Part shown: one piece after another, positions 22,101-29,883 of the stretch
How positions within the stretch are numbered: position 1 is the stretch's first letter
Layout: each line of letters opens with the position of its first letter
Source: Cladocopium goreaui
Lineage: Eukaryota > Sar > Dinophyceae > Suessiales > Symbiodiniaceae
DNA length: 64,000 nt
Reading direction: 5' to 3'
NCBI GenBank assembly: GCA_947184155.2
Contig: CAMXCT020000524.1
Span: forward strand, 355,075 to 419,074
The notes under the pieces: generated by a model
Databases searched by the model: none
Told to the model about the DNA's origin: nothing
What the model saw: only the letters and a program-made list of their open reading frames with translations
Program-made: the position numbers and the translations under genes

Positions 22101-23122
22101 CAATATTAACTATATATATATATATATGTATATACATAGTATGTATATGACTATGATGTAACTATGATTACATAAATATGATTAACTATGATGGTTTTTG
22201 GGGAATAAAACATTATAGAACCATATATGTATATGCATATATATATATATTTATTTACACATTTTTTAATGTATATATATATATATAACCAACTCAATGT
22301 TTCGTGGGGCTATACACCAACTTACAATACCTCATTGAGATTTCGGCAGTTTTTTTCGGCATTTAAAATCAGATGTGGCCGATGTGTCATAGATGTTCAA
22401 ATACTGCTTATATGAAGATAGTTCATGAAGATGCTGACATGATGTTGACCATGTATATCAGTGAAGATCATATTTATATATATATATACATATCCTATAT
22501 GATGTCATTTATTTATATGTTCAAAGATTTGGGGAATTCGGAGCTACGAGTATATAGGTGAGATTGAGATATGACCGTACCCTACATGTGGATGATCTGA
22601 CCGATGGGAGGATGGTGAATGATGACTATCCAGTGATGAACGGAGAATCCCTGTGAACAATGGGACACCGCTCGGAGCTCCAAGTCGTATAGATGATAAT
22701 ATCCCATATTGTTGTATCCCATATTATACCCTCCGGTGTCATCAAACGTGGCTTGCTGGAAAATCCACCACGAACAAAGGTTTATTATTTTCCAGCTATG
22801 AACCTTTCATTTATAGGGGATTTTGCAGTGTACGGTATACCCCATGATATCCCGATATCCGTGTTATAAATCATATTCCATCACCAGAGGGTGTGTACCA
22901 CTAAAAACCTCTCAACAATAGGATTTTCCTATGGTTTTCCAATGGTTTTTCCATGGTTTTCCCGTGGTTTTCCCATGGTTTTCCCATGTTTGGTGGCTCT
23001 CAGCACAATCATCGGATCGCATCCCAGGTTCCTTCATCGGATGGTCGCGTGTCTGTCGCCCGGGCACGGTGCATGGCAACCAACAGCAGTACCTGGTGAA
23101 TCTGGAACCGTGGCTCGGGCTG
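13016..23122 (+). CDS. CDC14-family dual-specificity phosphatase gene, multi-exon
   Basis: Gene span. Exons read in order follow the CDC14 layout: an N-terminal domain (YEAFNRGRDFGPLDLAATVR matching the family's [20 protein letters not shown]), VIDVLTGLQHARDLGWLDY, EYAALLRPERGDMTWLLK, LRVLTPEDLVPYFQQNKVG, and a C-terminal catalytic domain with the HCx5R signature HCRSGLGRT and the CRPG motif. CDC14 enzymes dephosphorylate proline-directed (CDK-type) phosphoserine sites and act in late mitosis and at centrosomes or flagellar bases. Most joins keep phase: exons 2/3, 3/4 (GA donor), 4/5, 5/6 (GC donor), 9/10 and 10/11 (GC donors), 12/13 and 13/14. The 5' exon(s), the 11/12 join and the C-terminal tail are unresolved. 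The family's general-acid Asp before the active site is not visible. Confidence 0.8.
13235..13555 (+). repeat. Left arm of long inverted repeat
   Basis: Block of TTAATGGTGATTAATAGTG-like sequence running into a family A-like segment. Its reverse complement recurs with high similarity at 15085-15420, about 1.5 kb away. The arms flank CDC14-like exons 2 and 3. Confidence 0.75.
13449..13571 (+). mobile_element. Inverted-repeat element, family A (diverged)
   Basis: Begins AACCTTCTGGTAATGACTG and ends GTTTACCAGAGGGTA. The interior GCGAACTGGAACATGGCC and TGGTGATTTTTCATAG blocks are shared with other copies. Confidence 0.65.
14039..14134 (+). CDS. CDC14-like exon 2
   Basis: Acceptor GGTTCCCAG, donor GACTCA/GTGGAG, 32 codons in phase 0. 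Reads PRRNQVRVHQQGQHKVLAHM and TLDQPLECWSDS. The second part could correspond to the VIYLKKTPEEAY helix of the CDC14 N-domain. Confidence 0.6.
14511..14590. repeat. TATA-rich microsatellite
   Basis: TATATAATATTATATAA and (TA)n/CATA tract in the intron between CDC14-like exons 2 and 3. Confidence 0.8.
14972..15064 (+). CDS. CDC14-like exon 3
   Basis: Acceptor ACTTCCAG. Reads GLSAAAAISPFAELPLPHFL and DCRGDAVGIFE. The end is placed at GAG/GACCGA, a GA donor, because this gives phase 0 for the next exon. A GT donor at 15078 breaks that phase. Confidence 0.6.
15085..15420 (-). repeat. Right arm of long inverted repeat
   Basis: Reverse complement of 13235-13555, including CACCATTAATCACCATTAA blocks, the CAGTTCGCAAACTGTCAC block and the TTACCAGAAGGTT end. 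It starts about 20 bp after the inferred end of CDC14-like exon 3. Confidence 0.75.
15473..15521 (+). CDS. CDC14-like exon 4
   Basis: Acceptor GACCGCAG, donor CACAG/GTGATC. Reads DTKEPDFRLRVIDVLT, ending in phase 1. The next exon completes the Gly codon. It matches the YNLTILDCLQGIxKG block of CDC14. Confidence 0.75.
16220..16275 (+). CDS. CDC14-like exon 5
   Basis: Acceptor TTGCCAG. In phase from exon 4 it reads GLQHARDLGWLDYRTFNPQ, matching KGLQHGFFDFETFDVDE of CDC14. The end at CTCAG/GCAGTG (GC donor) joins in phase to EYAALL. A GT donor at 16300 would add AVLMRRNW and disrupt the alignment. Confidence 0.75.
16545..16625 (+). other. Possible exon, weak
   Basis: The frame beginning VYDTGRTPDWMASLGNPNG stays open to a TGA. 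It has no place in the CDC14 layout and abuts a family A element, so it may be a chance or alternative exon. Confidence 0.2.
16685..16791 (+). mobile_element. Inverted-repeat element, family A
   Basis: Starts TACCCTCTGGTTATG and ends CATTCCCAGAGGGTA. The interior has AATAGCTATTGAAAATGGCC and TGGTGATTTTCCATAGTTAT. Intronic. Confidence 0.8.
16895..16962 (+). CDS. CDC14-like exon 6
   Basis: Acceptor CAGCCAG. Reads EYAALLRPERGDMTWLLKAS, matching [20 protein letters not shown] of CDC14. Either it ends at TCCATG/GTGAGT (canonical) or at AAG/GCGAGC (GC donor, 16948). The frame is also open upstream to an ATG at 16847. Confidence 0.75.
17173..17233 (+). CDS. CDC14-like exon 7, possibly optional
   Basis: Acceptor GTTTTTCAG, donor GCCAGCT/GTTAAA. 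Its phase fits the GT end of exon 6 and the start of exon 8, giving WAHEIRVSNRRRNFRCQLLP. It adds about 20 basic residues absent from the typical family pattern. Skipping it from 16948 also keeps phase. Confidence 0.5.
17368..17477 (+). mobile_element. Inverted-repeat element, family B (diverged)
   Basis: Begins GTTGTTTCGAACATTTGG and ends CACCACCAACCAG. The interior has CATATATGGGATGTCATCC and CATTTTTCAG. Confidence 0.6.
17577..17689 (+). mobile_element. Inverted-repeat element, family A
   Basis: TACCCTCTGGTAAACTAACA at the left, CATTACCAGAGGGTA at the right. The interior matches the family (GCTATGGAAAATGGCC, GGATCTTTCCATAGTTATG). A half copy (ACCCTCTGGTAATTTG) precedes it at about 17481-17540. 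Confidence 0.8.
17771..17850 (+). mobile_element. Inverted-repeat element, family D
   Basis: GGGAAAATTTTAACCGGAAA at the left, CCTGTAGATTTTCCCTTAAA and CCAATCCA at the right. Close relative of 59145-59228, with which it shares the right half almost exactly. Confidence 0.65.
17914..17991 (+). CDS. CDC14-like exon 8
   Basis: Acceptor GTTTCCAG, donor AGCGGG/GTATGG, 26 codons in phase 0. Reads PCQGKAVAMASPWGRPYDTA, then TSLFSG. GKAVAMASPWGRP aligns with GKFLAFSGPHPKS of CDC14. Confidence 0.7.
18596..18634 (+). CDS. CDC14-like exon 9
   Basis: Acceptor GAATTTTAG. Reads LPTEDNLRVLTPE, matching GYPLHAPE of CDC14. The end at CCAGAG/GCCTGG (GC donor) joins in phase to DLVPYF. The frame continues WDTSDE beyond this if the donor lies later. 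Confidence 0.7.
19028..19102 (+). other. Possible exon, not in the CDC14 layout
   Basis: After GACGAAAG the frame reads IPDSLRNDLAILHPKSERTK to a GT donor, 25 codons. Protein-like, but the direct join of exons 9 and 10 matches CDC14 better, so this may be an alternative exon. Confidence 0.3.
19187..19307. mobile_element. Inverted-repeat element, family E (single copy seen)
   Basis: A 16-bp terminal inverted repeat, TTAGATGTTGTCAGAA at the left and TTCTGGCAACATCTAA at the right (15 of 16 match), encloses about 90 bp. Size and form are those of a MITE. Confidence 0.65.
19450..19479 (+). CDS. CDC14-like exon 10
   Basis: Acceptor TTGTTCAG. Reads DLVPYFQQNK, matching YFPYFKKHN of CDC14. The end at AACAAG/GCGACC (GC donor) gives phase 0 and the join QQNK-VGIII. 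A GT donor at 19487 would break that frame. Confidence 0.75.
19499..19616 (+). mobile_element. Inverted-repeat element, family A
   Basis: TACCCTGGTAAACATA at the left, GTTAGTTTACCAGGGGGTA at the right. The interior has ACCTATGGAAAATCACCATT and ACTATTTCGACTGGGCC. It starts about 20 bp after exon 10. Confidence 0.75.
20300..20412 (+). CDS. CDC14-like exon 11
   Basis: Acceptor GTTGCCAG. Reads VGIIIQCNNPEAEEQNQRRE, then LLCYDPNRFQRLGIRCLGL, matching VTTIVRLNKxxYDAKRFTDAGF of CDC14. The same frame is open upstream to an acceptor at 20241. The donor is not fixed: no candidate gives the phase needed by exon 12. Confidence 0.7.
21022..21061 (+). CDS. CDC14-like exon 12
   Basis: Acceptor GCCTTGAG, donor CAGATTG/GTGGG. 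Reads DMFGFPSKMEAQI plus the first base of a Gly codon, completed by exon 13. It corresponds to YDLFFIDG of CDC14, but no Asp precedes the Gly. Confidence 0.6.
21160..21275 (+). mobile_element. Inverted-repeat element, family B
   Basis: CTGGTTGCTGGTTTGGAACA at the left, CTCAACCACCAACCAG at the right. The interior CATATATTGGGAATGTCAT, CCCAACTGACTTTCA and CATTTTTCAGAGGG is shared by the family. Confidence 0.8.
21888..22043 (+). CDS. CDC14-like exon 13: phosphatase active site
   Basis: Acceptor TTCCACCAG. Reads GCPTVDILQRFLSTCESLTS, then AFAVHCRSGLGRTATLIGAY and AIRHCGFTA. HCRSGLGRT is the HCx5R(S/T) nucleophile loop and matches AVHCKAGLGRTGTLIACY of CDC14. The end at GCGC/GTGCCT makes an Arg codon with exon 14. 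Confidence 0.9.
22727..22843 (+). mobile_element. Inverted-repeat element, family C (diverged)
   Basis: TACCCTCCGGTGTCATCAAA and CGTGGCTTGCTGGAAAATCC at the left, with a TTTTCCAGCTATGAAC block internally. The right end is decayed. Confidence 0.5.
23028..23122 (+). CDS. CDC14-like exon 14: CRPG motif
   Basis: Acceptor CATCCCAG. In phase it reads SFIGWSRVCRPGTVHGNQQQ, then YLVNLEPWLGL, matching [22 protein letters not shown] of CDC14. It may already end at CTG/GTGAAT (23095). Confidence 0.85.
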
Positions 23123-23912
23123 GTGATTGGACCCAGGGTGATGGGTGATGACTGGAACAACCAGGTTGTAGATGTATAACAACCACCTAATCGATGTTTT
23201 ATGGGCTTGAAACAACAATAAAGTGTCCCCCAAATCACCATTTTTCTAGGTGCTATATGGTGCTATAAACCATCAAAAATGGGGTGGTTTATGATTGTTT
23301 TAACCCCTATTAGAACTGTATAACCATAGTGGGAAGGCCTCGCAGGGAATTGGACAATCCAGGTGGATTCACCGGGGTTTCGTCGATGACGACCGATTTT
23401 TGATGGGACTTGTCAAAGATTTTTACCCCGGTACAACTGCATATATGTCATGTAATGGGAATACAATACACATATATACAGTACATATTATATCTATAAA
23501 TTTATATTAATATATATATATATATGTCAAATGTATAGATAGATGTACTTTTTTTTTGGAAGGCTAACCTGGCAATGGGACTTATTTTTTTCATGGGAAG
23601 ATAGTGGGCATTCATTTGTGAAGGCGAGGGATCGCCAAGACGTTGGCAACTTGTCAAGGGATCTACTGGTCTTGAATCAGCTTTGATTCGGAACTGATAT
23701 GTGGATTGCACACATAGCACATATATATATATATATATATATATATACATGCTGAAAAGGAAAACAACAATGGGAGTGGATGTTTGCAAGCCATTATAGT
23801 CATTATATATTTATATAAATGCATGTTTTTTTTAAAAAAAATATATATATATATACACACACCCAAGAAAAAGTGACCAAAATGCCAGGTGCAGATCTGT
23901 TGGATCCGCCAG

Positions 23913-23997
23913 GTACTTGCGGATGGGTGCCCCAAAAGCCCTGAGCAGCCTCAACTGCGCGGAGCAGCGGCCCGGACGCGGTCGGAGATTCCCAGTG
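23913..23997 (+). CDS. Exon, unknown; possible CDC14-like tail
   Basis: Acceptor TCCGCCAG, donor CCCAGTG/GTAATA. Reads VLADGCPKSPEQPQLRGAAA and RTRSEIPS, a low-complexity stretch typical of disordered tails. Its link to the phosphatase gene is by position only. Confidence 0.55.
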
Positions 23998-24149
23998 GTA
24001 ATACAAATAGGCCTCCTGATCTGATGTGGTTGCCTGAAAATCAGGAGAACTTAAATTAATGGGGCATGGATTTTGGTTGCAACTTCAGAATACTTAAATG
24101 TGTTCTTGATATGTTGACTTAGATGGGCGGTTGACATGATGGCATCCAG

Positions 24150-24206
24150 GGCAAGAATGCTGATTGGAGCTCGCAGGGCAACCATGTTCACTTCAAGGGC
24201 TGCCTG
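24150..24206 (+). CDS. Exon, unknown
   Basis: Acceptor GCATCCAG, donor GCCTG/GTACCT, 19 codons. Reads GKNADWSSQGNHVHFKGCL. HFKGCL could be the first strand of a PH domain continuing in the next exon, but phases do not join cleanly. Confidence 0.45.
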
Positions 24207-24264
24207 GTACCTGCATGATCAATATCTCCCATATGATAGAAAGAAACCATGCTTATATCGTTGT

Positions 24265-24372
24265 GGAACATTTTTTATTTCCCAAAATATATGAGATACA
24301 GTAATCGACAGTAATCCTTCCCATTGACGAACTCATATTTATCAAGATGGTTGAAACCACCAACCAGATATA
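24265..24372 (+). mobile_element. Inverted-repeat element, family B (partial)
   Basis: The right half is clear (CCCATTGACGAACTCATATT, then GAAACCACCAACCAG). The left end is decayed. Confidence 0.5.
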
Positions 24373-24717
24373 TATCCATTACATAAAATGGTTAAAACAT
24401 GTTAAAACCGTCCATTATATCCTCATGTATAAAACGCTTTCAGGCAATGGAAAGAGCGAGAGATCCCCGTTGATGATTTTCGCACTATATTCACTCATGT
24501 TTTAAATTACTATTTAACTTTAACCATTTTTTTACAATCATTTTTATTTACCATTCTTAACCCATCTTTAACCAATAACGTCAATAACCATTATATAATA
24601 TATCAACCACTATAATGATTATACACCATAGGTAGTTAGAATTAGTTAGATAGATAGCCATCTTCCAAGCCACCAGATCTAAACAGTGCCACGTTGGGCT
24701 GGGCCATGGGCCCAAAG

Positions 24718-24829
24718 GCTCCGGCTGTTGCCCAAGCGTGAGCTGCGCTTCTTCGCCTTGGACCGTGGCATCTCCAGCGAGAGAACGGCGCAGAAGTCCC
24801 TGGGCGCCGCAGAAGTCGCGGTGGTGGAT
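24718..24829 (+). CDS. Exon, weak PH-domain character
   Basis: Acceptor GCCCAAAG. Reads LRLLPKRELRFFALDRGISS and then ERTAQKSLGAAEVAVV. KRELRFFALD resembles the second strand of PH domains (KRWFVL). The end is placed at a GT donor; the frame runs on to a TAA at 24854. Confidence 0.5.
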
Positions 24830-25214
24830 TTGTTCACCCAAAAAATGGAGATCTAAGGGATGATTCAAGAAAATCTAGGTTTTTTTTTCGTGATTTTGGT
24901 CAGAATATGAGAAGGATTTTGGCAAAGTTTGAGATTTTTTGGGAATATTGAAAGTTCAGAGGAACTACAGATTTAGATCCTAGCAGGGTTGAAGATGAAC
25001 CCAGTTGGAGGATTTCAAGTCGCCAAAATGACGAGAATATTCAGCAACCCCCCCAAAAAAATTGAAACGTTGGACACCTGGAATTATGGGTGAAACATCG
25101 AACTAACAGTAACTAACATCCTGGAACATGTTTTCGGCATCTGTTCCGGGGCCCCTATAAGCTACAATGATCGACGGAGTATAGCATAGTACAAGCTACA
25201 CGGGTCCTCGAAAG

Positions 25215-25278
25215 CCGGTGGATTCTGGCTGACCTGGCCCCCAGGTCAGATGAGGAGGTGATTGAAATGATCTTGCAG
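25215..25278 (+). CDS. Exon, weak PH-domain C-terminus
   Basis: Acceptor CTCGAAAG, donor TTGCAG/GTGGGA. Reads RWILADLAPRSDEEVIEMIL, resembling the last strand and helix of a PH domain (RxWxLxAxxxEExxxWxxxI). It ends in phase 0. Confidence 0.5.
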
Positions 25279-25348
25279 GTGGGAAGATGTGGAAAGATGT
25301 GGGAAGACTAGGTTGTAAGATGTCGTGTTCATCAAGATCTGCAGAAAT

Positions 25349-25475
25349 TACCATCCGGCAATCAAACGTGGCAACAGAAAATCATGGATTTTTTCTATTG
25401 CTATAGTTAAATGGAGTTTTAATAGGAAATCATTTATAAATGATGATTTTTCCATTGTTTGATTACCGGAGGGTA
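25349..25475 (+). mobile_element. Inverted-repeat element, family C
   Basis: TACCATCCGGCAATCAAACG at the left, GTTTGATTACCGGAGGGTA at the right, with TGGATTTTTTC and GATGATTTTTCCATT inside. Intronic. Confidence 0.7.
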
Positions 25476-25849
25476 TACTGTATATTTCACCCCAGCACAA
25501 CTGACTTCCAGTTCCCCCCAAAACAAAGACATCATCATAACGTGTTCCATCTACCTTCATCATGGTCAATTCGGGATTTCCCAGTGTTTGATGACACATT
25601 AGGAGGGTAGATCCCATTATCTTGAATATTCAACATGGAATCTAACCATTATTGTATTTTCATTATTACATTTAAACATGTTGTCATTGAATCGTACCAG
25701 AAAGAACCCATGATTTTTTGGTCGTTGTTCTACAACCATTGACCCATAATTATAATAGCCATTGCTATATATATATATATATAACCAGCCTTAGTTAGCC
25801 CATTATTCACGACATGTTTGCTAGTTTTGTTTGGTTCCCGCTCCACCAG

Positions 25850-25970
25850 GCACGTCAGGGTGCAGTGCCAGTCGAGCACCTGCGGCCGCCCGACCCAGCA
25901 CTGGCGCACCGCGCCGCGTTGTCAGCAGGGAACCGGACGCCGACGCCAGTGGTGACACCAAAGTCTGCAG
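25850..25970 (+). CDS. Exon, Pro/Ala-rich, unknown
   Basis: Acceptor CTCCACCAG, donor TCTGCAG/GTGGGT. Phase 0 from the previous exon: ARQGAVPVEHLRPPDPALAH, then RAALSAGNRTPTPVVTPKSA. Likely a disordered linker. No later exon of this gene was identified, so its end is unknown. Confidence 0.6.
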
Positions 25971-26413
25971 GTGGGTCGGTGAGGTCTTTGGTTTTAAGAT
26001 GTTTGAGTGGATTGTGGATGGATTGAATCAACATGGGGTAACAATAGATGAAAAAAGAAGTGATACACCCACAAATATTGATCAAAATGGGAACCATAGT
26101 GTTAATGTTTAGGTGGATACACCCTTTGGTAATTTAGCAGTTTGATGTGGAAAAAAAACCTAGGCGAATCATCGAACTAAATGGGCCATGTTCCATAGCC
26201 ATATTGGATTACCAGCTGGAAATGGTGGATATAATTGATATAACCTGGAGATATGATATGGAAACTAATAGGGTGTAAGCAACCAGATATGATACTTTGA
26301 TTAGTGAAAAGCCATGATATCAAAGGAACCTGATTATTGGGCTTCAATAAAAAGTATGATGCAATATATTGGGAGACAATGGGCAAATCATCTATCATGA
26401 TGGTGATATGACA

Positions 26414-26517
26414 TACCCTCTGGGAAACTAACATAACTATGGAAAGTCACCATTTTCAATTGGTAAATCCACTATAAATTGCCGTTTTCAATAGCTATGT
26501 TAAATTATCAGAGGGTA
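26414..26517 (+). mobile_element. Inverted-repeat element, family A
   Basis: TACCCTCTGGGAAACTAACA at the left and AAATTATCAGAGGGTA at the right, with TATGGAAAGTCACCATTTTC inside. Confidence 0.75.
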
Positions 26518-26524
26518 GGATTTA

Positions 26525-26578
26525 GCTAGCAATAATTAATACTGGGATATCACGATAGTTAAACCATAATTATTGCTA
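26525..26578. repeat. Inverted repeat / hairpin
   Basis: CTAGCAATAATTA and TAATTATTGCTAG face each other across about 28 bp. Confidence 0.6.
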
Positions 26579-26905
26579 GTAATTAATAATTAATAAACCA
26601 TACTTATGGCATCATGAGATGTTTAACCAACCATAATGTGGCATTACCACCACATATATAAAGGGATAGCAGCTGGCTGATTGGATCAAAACATATGGGA
26701 ATATTGATATGGGCTGTGGTATGGGAAGCAATGCAAAACATCACTAGCCAAACATATTTGTGGGATGTAAATTGCTATATATGATATGGGATATAAATGG
26801 GATATGATATGGGAAACAGTGCTATATCACTACTAGCCAAACATATGACCATATGATATTTGTGTGTGAATGTTTGAAATTGGTTCCTGGGGTGCCTGCC
26901 GGCCT

Positions 26906-27007
26906 TACCCTCTGGTAATTTATCATAGCTATTGAAAATGGCTCATTCGCAGATTTACCTATTCCAAATGGTAAATTTCCAGTTCGCTATGTTACTTTAC
27001 CAGAGGG
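26906..27007 (+). mobile_element. Inverted-repeat element, family A
   Basis: TACCCTCTGGTAATTTATCA at the left and ACTTTACCAGAGGG at the right, with GCTATTGAAAATGGCTCATT inside. Confidence 0.75.
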
Positions 27008-27611
27008 ATTTTTTTCAGCAAGCCCAAGTAAGTGGTTGGTGCCTGCCAGGTGATCTTCTCCTTTAAAGATTTTTCGAGATCAAGAAATTTCCCAAAGGAA
27101 TACTGGAGATGGCCATGGAGAAAAAAACGCATCCCAATGGATCGCCGTGGTACAATGTCAAGCTTGGATGTTGATGAAATAGTGAGTTCATTTGATGCAA
27201 AAATGATGCACCCCAAGGATGGCCCAGGGTTTACTCATGGCGTTTCGTTTCCCAGTAGCGATTGGAACTTTTGGAACCAATGTGGGTCTCTCACTTGGAT
27301 CATACTGTGGATGGGCCAGCGAAATCCACCGGTTGGTAGATGTTTTTTCCCCATGATAACCCCATCACTATAGATTCATTGTCACCAATAGTCACCAACT
27401 CTTGCAGGATGTTTCCCATCGCATTCTGTGATGTTACGTGTGTTGATCTGATTCTATGTGTGTTTGTTGCTGTTTTTTTATAGTTTTTGTTGTAGTTTAA
27501 GTTGGATGGTCTGGATTTTAGGGTGTAAGCAAATCGCTGCAAATTCCACCATTAGTGTCTCAAAGTTGCCGCTATTTCCGTTATTCCGGGATTGGATAGA
27601 CGAAAACAGCC

Positions 27612-28022
27612 TTGATTCTTGCAATGGCCTCTGCAAGCGTGCATCATACAGTGCTTCTGCGGAGTGATGGCCATCCTGTCGCCACCGGAGGCAATGCAGA
27701 TGGACAATGCGACATTCCAGTGCCAGAACTGGGAATTTTCTATGTTGGCGATTTGACGTGCGTCAGAGACGTAGTTTTACAACTAGAGGCTGTGGTGGAG
27801 GATGATGCCGTCAGCCTGATTTGCTCGAGTTTGTTTGGGGAAGAACGCTTTCGTTTGACTGCACAGGGGGTTGATTTGGCCTGGGAGGCGTACAAAAAGA
27901 TTGCACGCGAAATGAATGTGAACTCATTTTGCCTGACGGGCAGTTGTTGGCCGAATTGTGCATTACAAATGCAGAGGCCTCCGTCGCTGACGTGACTCAA
28001 AGTACAAAGCGACGGCGAGTTG
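27612..28022 (+). pseudogene. RCC1-repeat protein fragment with frameshift
   Basis: Reads HHTVLLRSDGHPVATGGN, GQCDIPVPELG and then YVGDLTCVRDVVLQLEAVVE, that is, one RCC1-type repeat followed by the C-terminal module of the gene at 56916-58079. About 16 nt are missing near 27923 relative to that gene, which shifts the frame; after the shift the tail (LILPDGQLLAELCITNAEAS) can be followed to a TGA. The upstream GCCTTGATTCTTGCAATG block is conserved with the 56.9-kb gene. Most RCC1 repeats are absent, so this is a truncated, broken copy. Confidence 0.8.
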
Positions 28023-28289
28023 CGTGACTCTACGAATTCAGTATGGAAAACCACGCGGAAACTGTGATGATTGTGGCCTTGGGTGGTGGCCAGAGAATGG
28101 AATTGTTTGGGAGGGTGTTGTGCCACCAACCTTGGAAGAGTGGGAGGGGGAATGGAGGAAGTGGGAGGAGGAATGGAAGGAGGAGGAGGGGGCACATACC
28201 CTGGTACTACTAGCCCATAAACTGCATCAGCTACCATTGAAGATGGTAGCTGCTTACAGGGGCTTGTGAAAAGGGTGGCACTGAGTTTT

Positions 28290-28587
28290 TGAAGCTTCTT
28301 TCCTTGGCCGACCAGCTGGAAGCAGTGCTGTCGCCTGTCGCCATCGGACTCAATATAGAAGGAGAATGCAGCATCCCAGCTTTGGATGAGGGAATTGCCT
28401 TTAATTAGGTTTTTGCAGGCTATGTTCATACGGTGCTTCTGCGGAGTGATGCCAGTGCCGTTGCCATTGGAATGAGTACAGATGCAAAATGCAACATTCC
28501 TTCGCTGCAGAAGGTTTGCCGTGCCAAACCAGCCGTCTCGGTTGCCGAGCTGACTCAAAGTAGAAAGCGCGGCACACATAGTTTTTA
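28290..28587 (+). pseudogene. Second, more decayed RCC1-repeat fragment
   Basis: Scattered pieces of the same protein are recognisable: GCATCCCAGCTTTGGATGAG, TATGTTCATACGGTGCTTCT and GCGGAGTGATG blocks, interrupted by a TAG and frame changes. It ends with the family's GACTCAAAG and GCGGCACACATAGTTTTTAA tail. It directly precedes the GATA array. Confidence 0.7.
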
Positions 28588-28598
28588 AGATCAAACGT

Positions 28599-28601
<3 letters not shown>

Positions 28602-28632
<31 letters not shown>

Positions 28633-29412
28633 CGATCGATCGATAAGATAGATAAGATAAATAAGATAGATTAGATAGATAGATAGATAGATAGATAGAT
28701 CGATCGATCGATCGATAAGATAGATAAGATAAATAAGATAGATTAGATAGATAGATAGATAGATCGATAGATAGTTAGATCGATAGATCGATAGATCGAT
28801 AGATCGATAGATCGATAGATCGATAGATCGATAGATCGATAGATGGATAGATGGATAGATGGATAGATGGATAGATGGATAGATGGATAGATGGATAGAT
28901 GGATAGATGGATAGATGGATAGATCGATAGATCGATAGATCGATAGATCGATAGATCGATAGATCGATAGATCGATAGATCGATAGATCGATAGAATAGA
29001 TAGATAAGATAGATAAGATAGATAAGATAGATAAGATAGATAAGATAGATAACATAGATAAGATAGATAAGATAGATAAGATAGATAAGATAGATAAGAT
29101 AGTTAAGATAGATAAGATAGATAAGATAGATAAGATAGATAAGATAGATGAGATAGATGAGATAGATAAGATAGATGAGATAGATGAGATAGATGAGATA
29201 GATAAGATAGATAAGATAGATAAGATAGATAAGATAGATAGATAGATAGATAGCTAGATAGATAGATCGATAGATGGATAGATGGATAGATGGATAGATG
29301 GATAGATGGATAGATAAGATAGGTAGATAGATTGATAAGATAGATAGATAGATCGATCGGTAAGATAGATCAGATAGATAAGATAGATAGATAGATAGAT
29401 AGATAGAGAGAG

Positions 29413-29448
<36 letters not shown>

Positions 29449-29518
29449 TAGATAGATTAGATAGATTAGATAGATAGATTAGATAGATTAGATAGATTAG
29501 ATAGATTAGATAGATTAG

Positions 29519-29549
<31 letters not shown>

Positions 29550-29568
29550 GATAGATAGATATGTGTAT
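28602..29568. repeat. Long GATA-type repeat array
   Basis: About 970 bp of GATA tetranucleotides in blocks: pure GATA, GATC-GATA (GATAGATC), GGATAGAT, AAGATAGAT 9-mers and TTAGATAGA. The 154-residue open frame on the minus strand (Ser/Ile/Tyr/Leu only) is repeat translation, not a gene. Confidence 0.95.
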
Positions 29569-29789
29569 ATATATATACATATAAATGATCGTTTTTTATA
29601 ATTCGTATATAGTTTTCTCGGTTTGGTCAATGAAACATCGATTTAACCAGTTTTCTAGATAGAAAATCAGGAATGGTTCATCTGTACGAGAAGTGATGCT
29701 CTCGCCCGGGCGGTGACACTCATACTGCCACAGGCGCTGAACTTTGCGCACAAAGCAGGTGAACCATAACTTGAAATTGTCTTTCAAGC

Positions 29790-29883
29790 ATGGTTAATCC
29801 CCACCAAAGCGGAGGTGCTCAAAGAGGCAACCAAGAAAAGTGGACGGAGAGTGTTGGCAGCGTGCTGAAACGGCTGCCTACAG
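29790..29883 (+). CDS. Coiled-coil gene exon 1 with start codon
   Basis: The ATG follows CTTTCAAGC. Reads MVNPHQSGGAQRGNQEKWTE, then SVGSVLKRLPT. Donor CTACAG/GTATGT. Ends in phase 1. Confidence 0.6.

Noticed and set aside
27032-27373. 113-residue plus-strand frame and its minus shadow
   Set aside because: No splice signals or codon bias fit; it begins just after a family A element. Left unassigned.
27740-28594. 284-residue open frame on the minus strand
   Set aside because: It lies antisense to RCC1-family fragments and its sequence is the complement of their coding frame; the plus-strand similarity explains it.
28591-29055. 154-residue minus-strand frame rich in Ser, Ile, Tyr and Leu
   Set aside because: Translation of GATA repeats.
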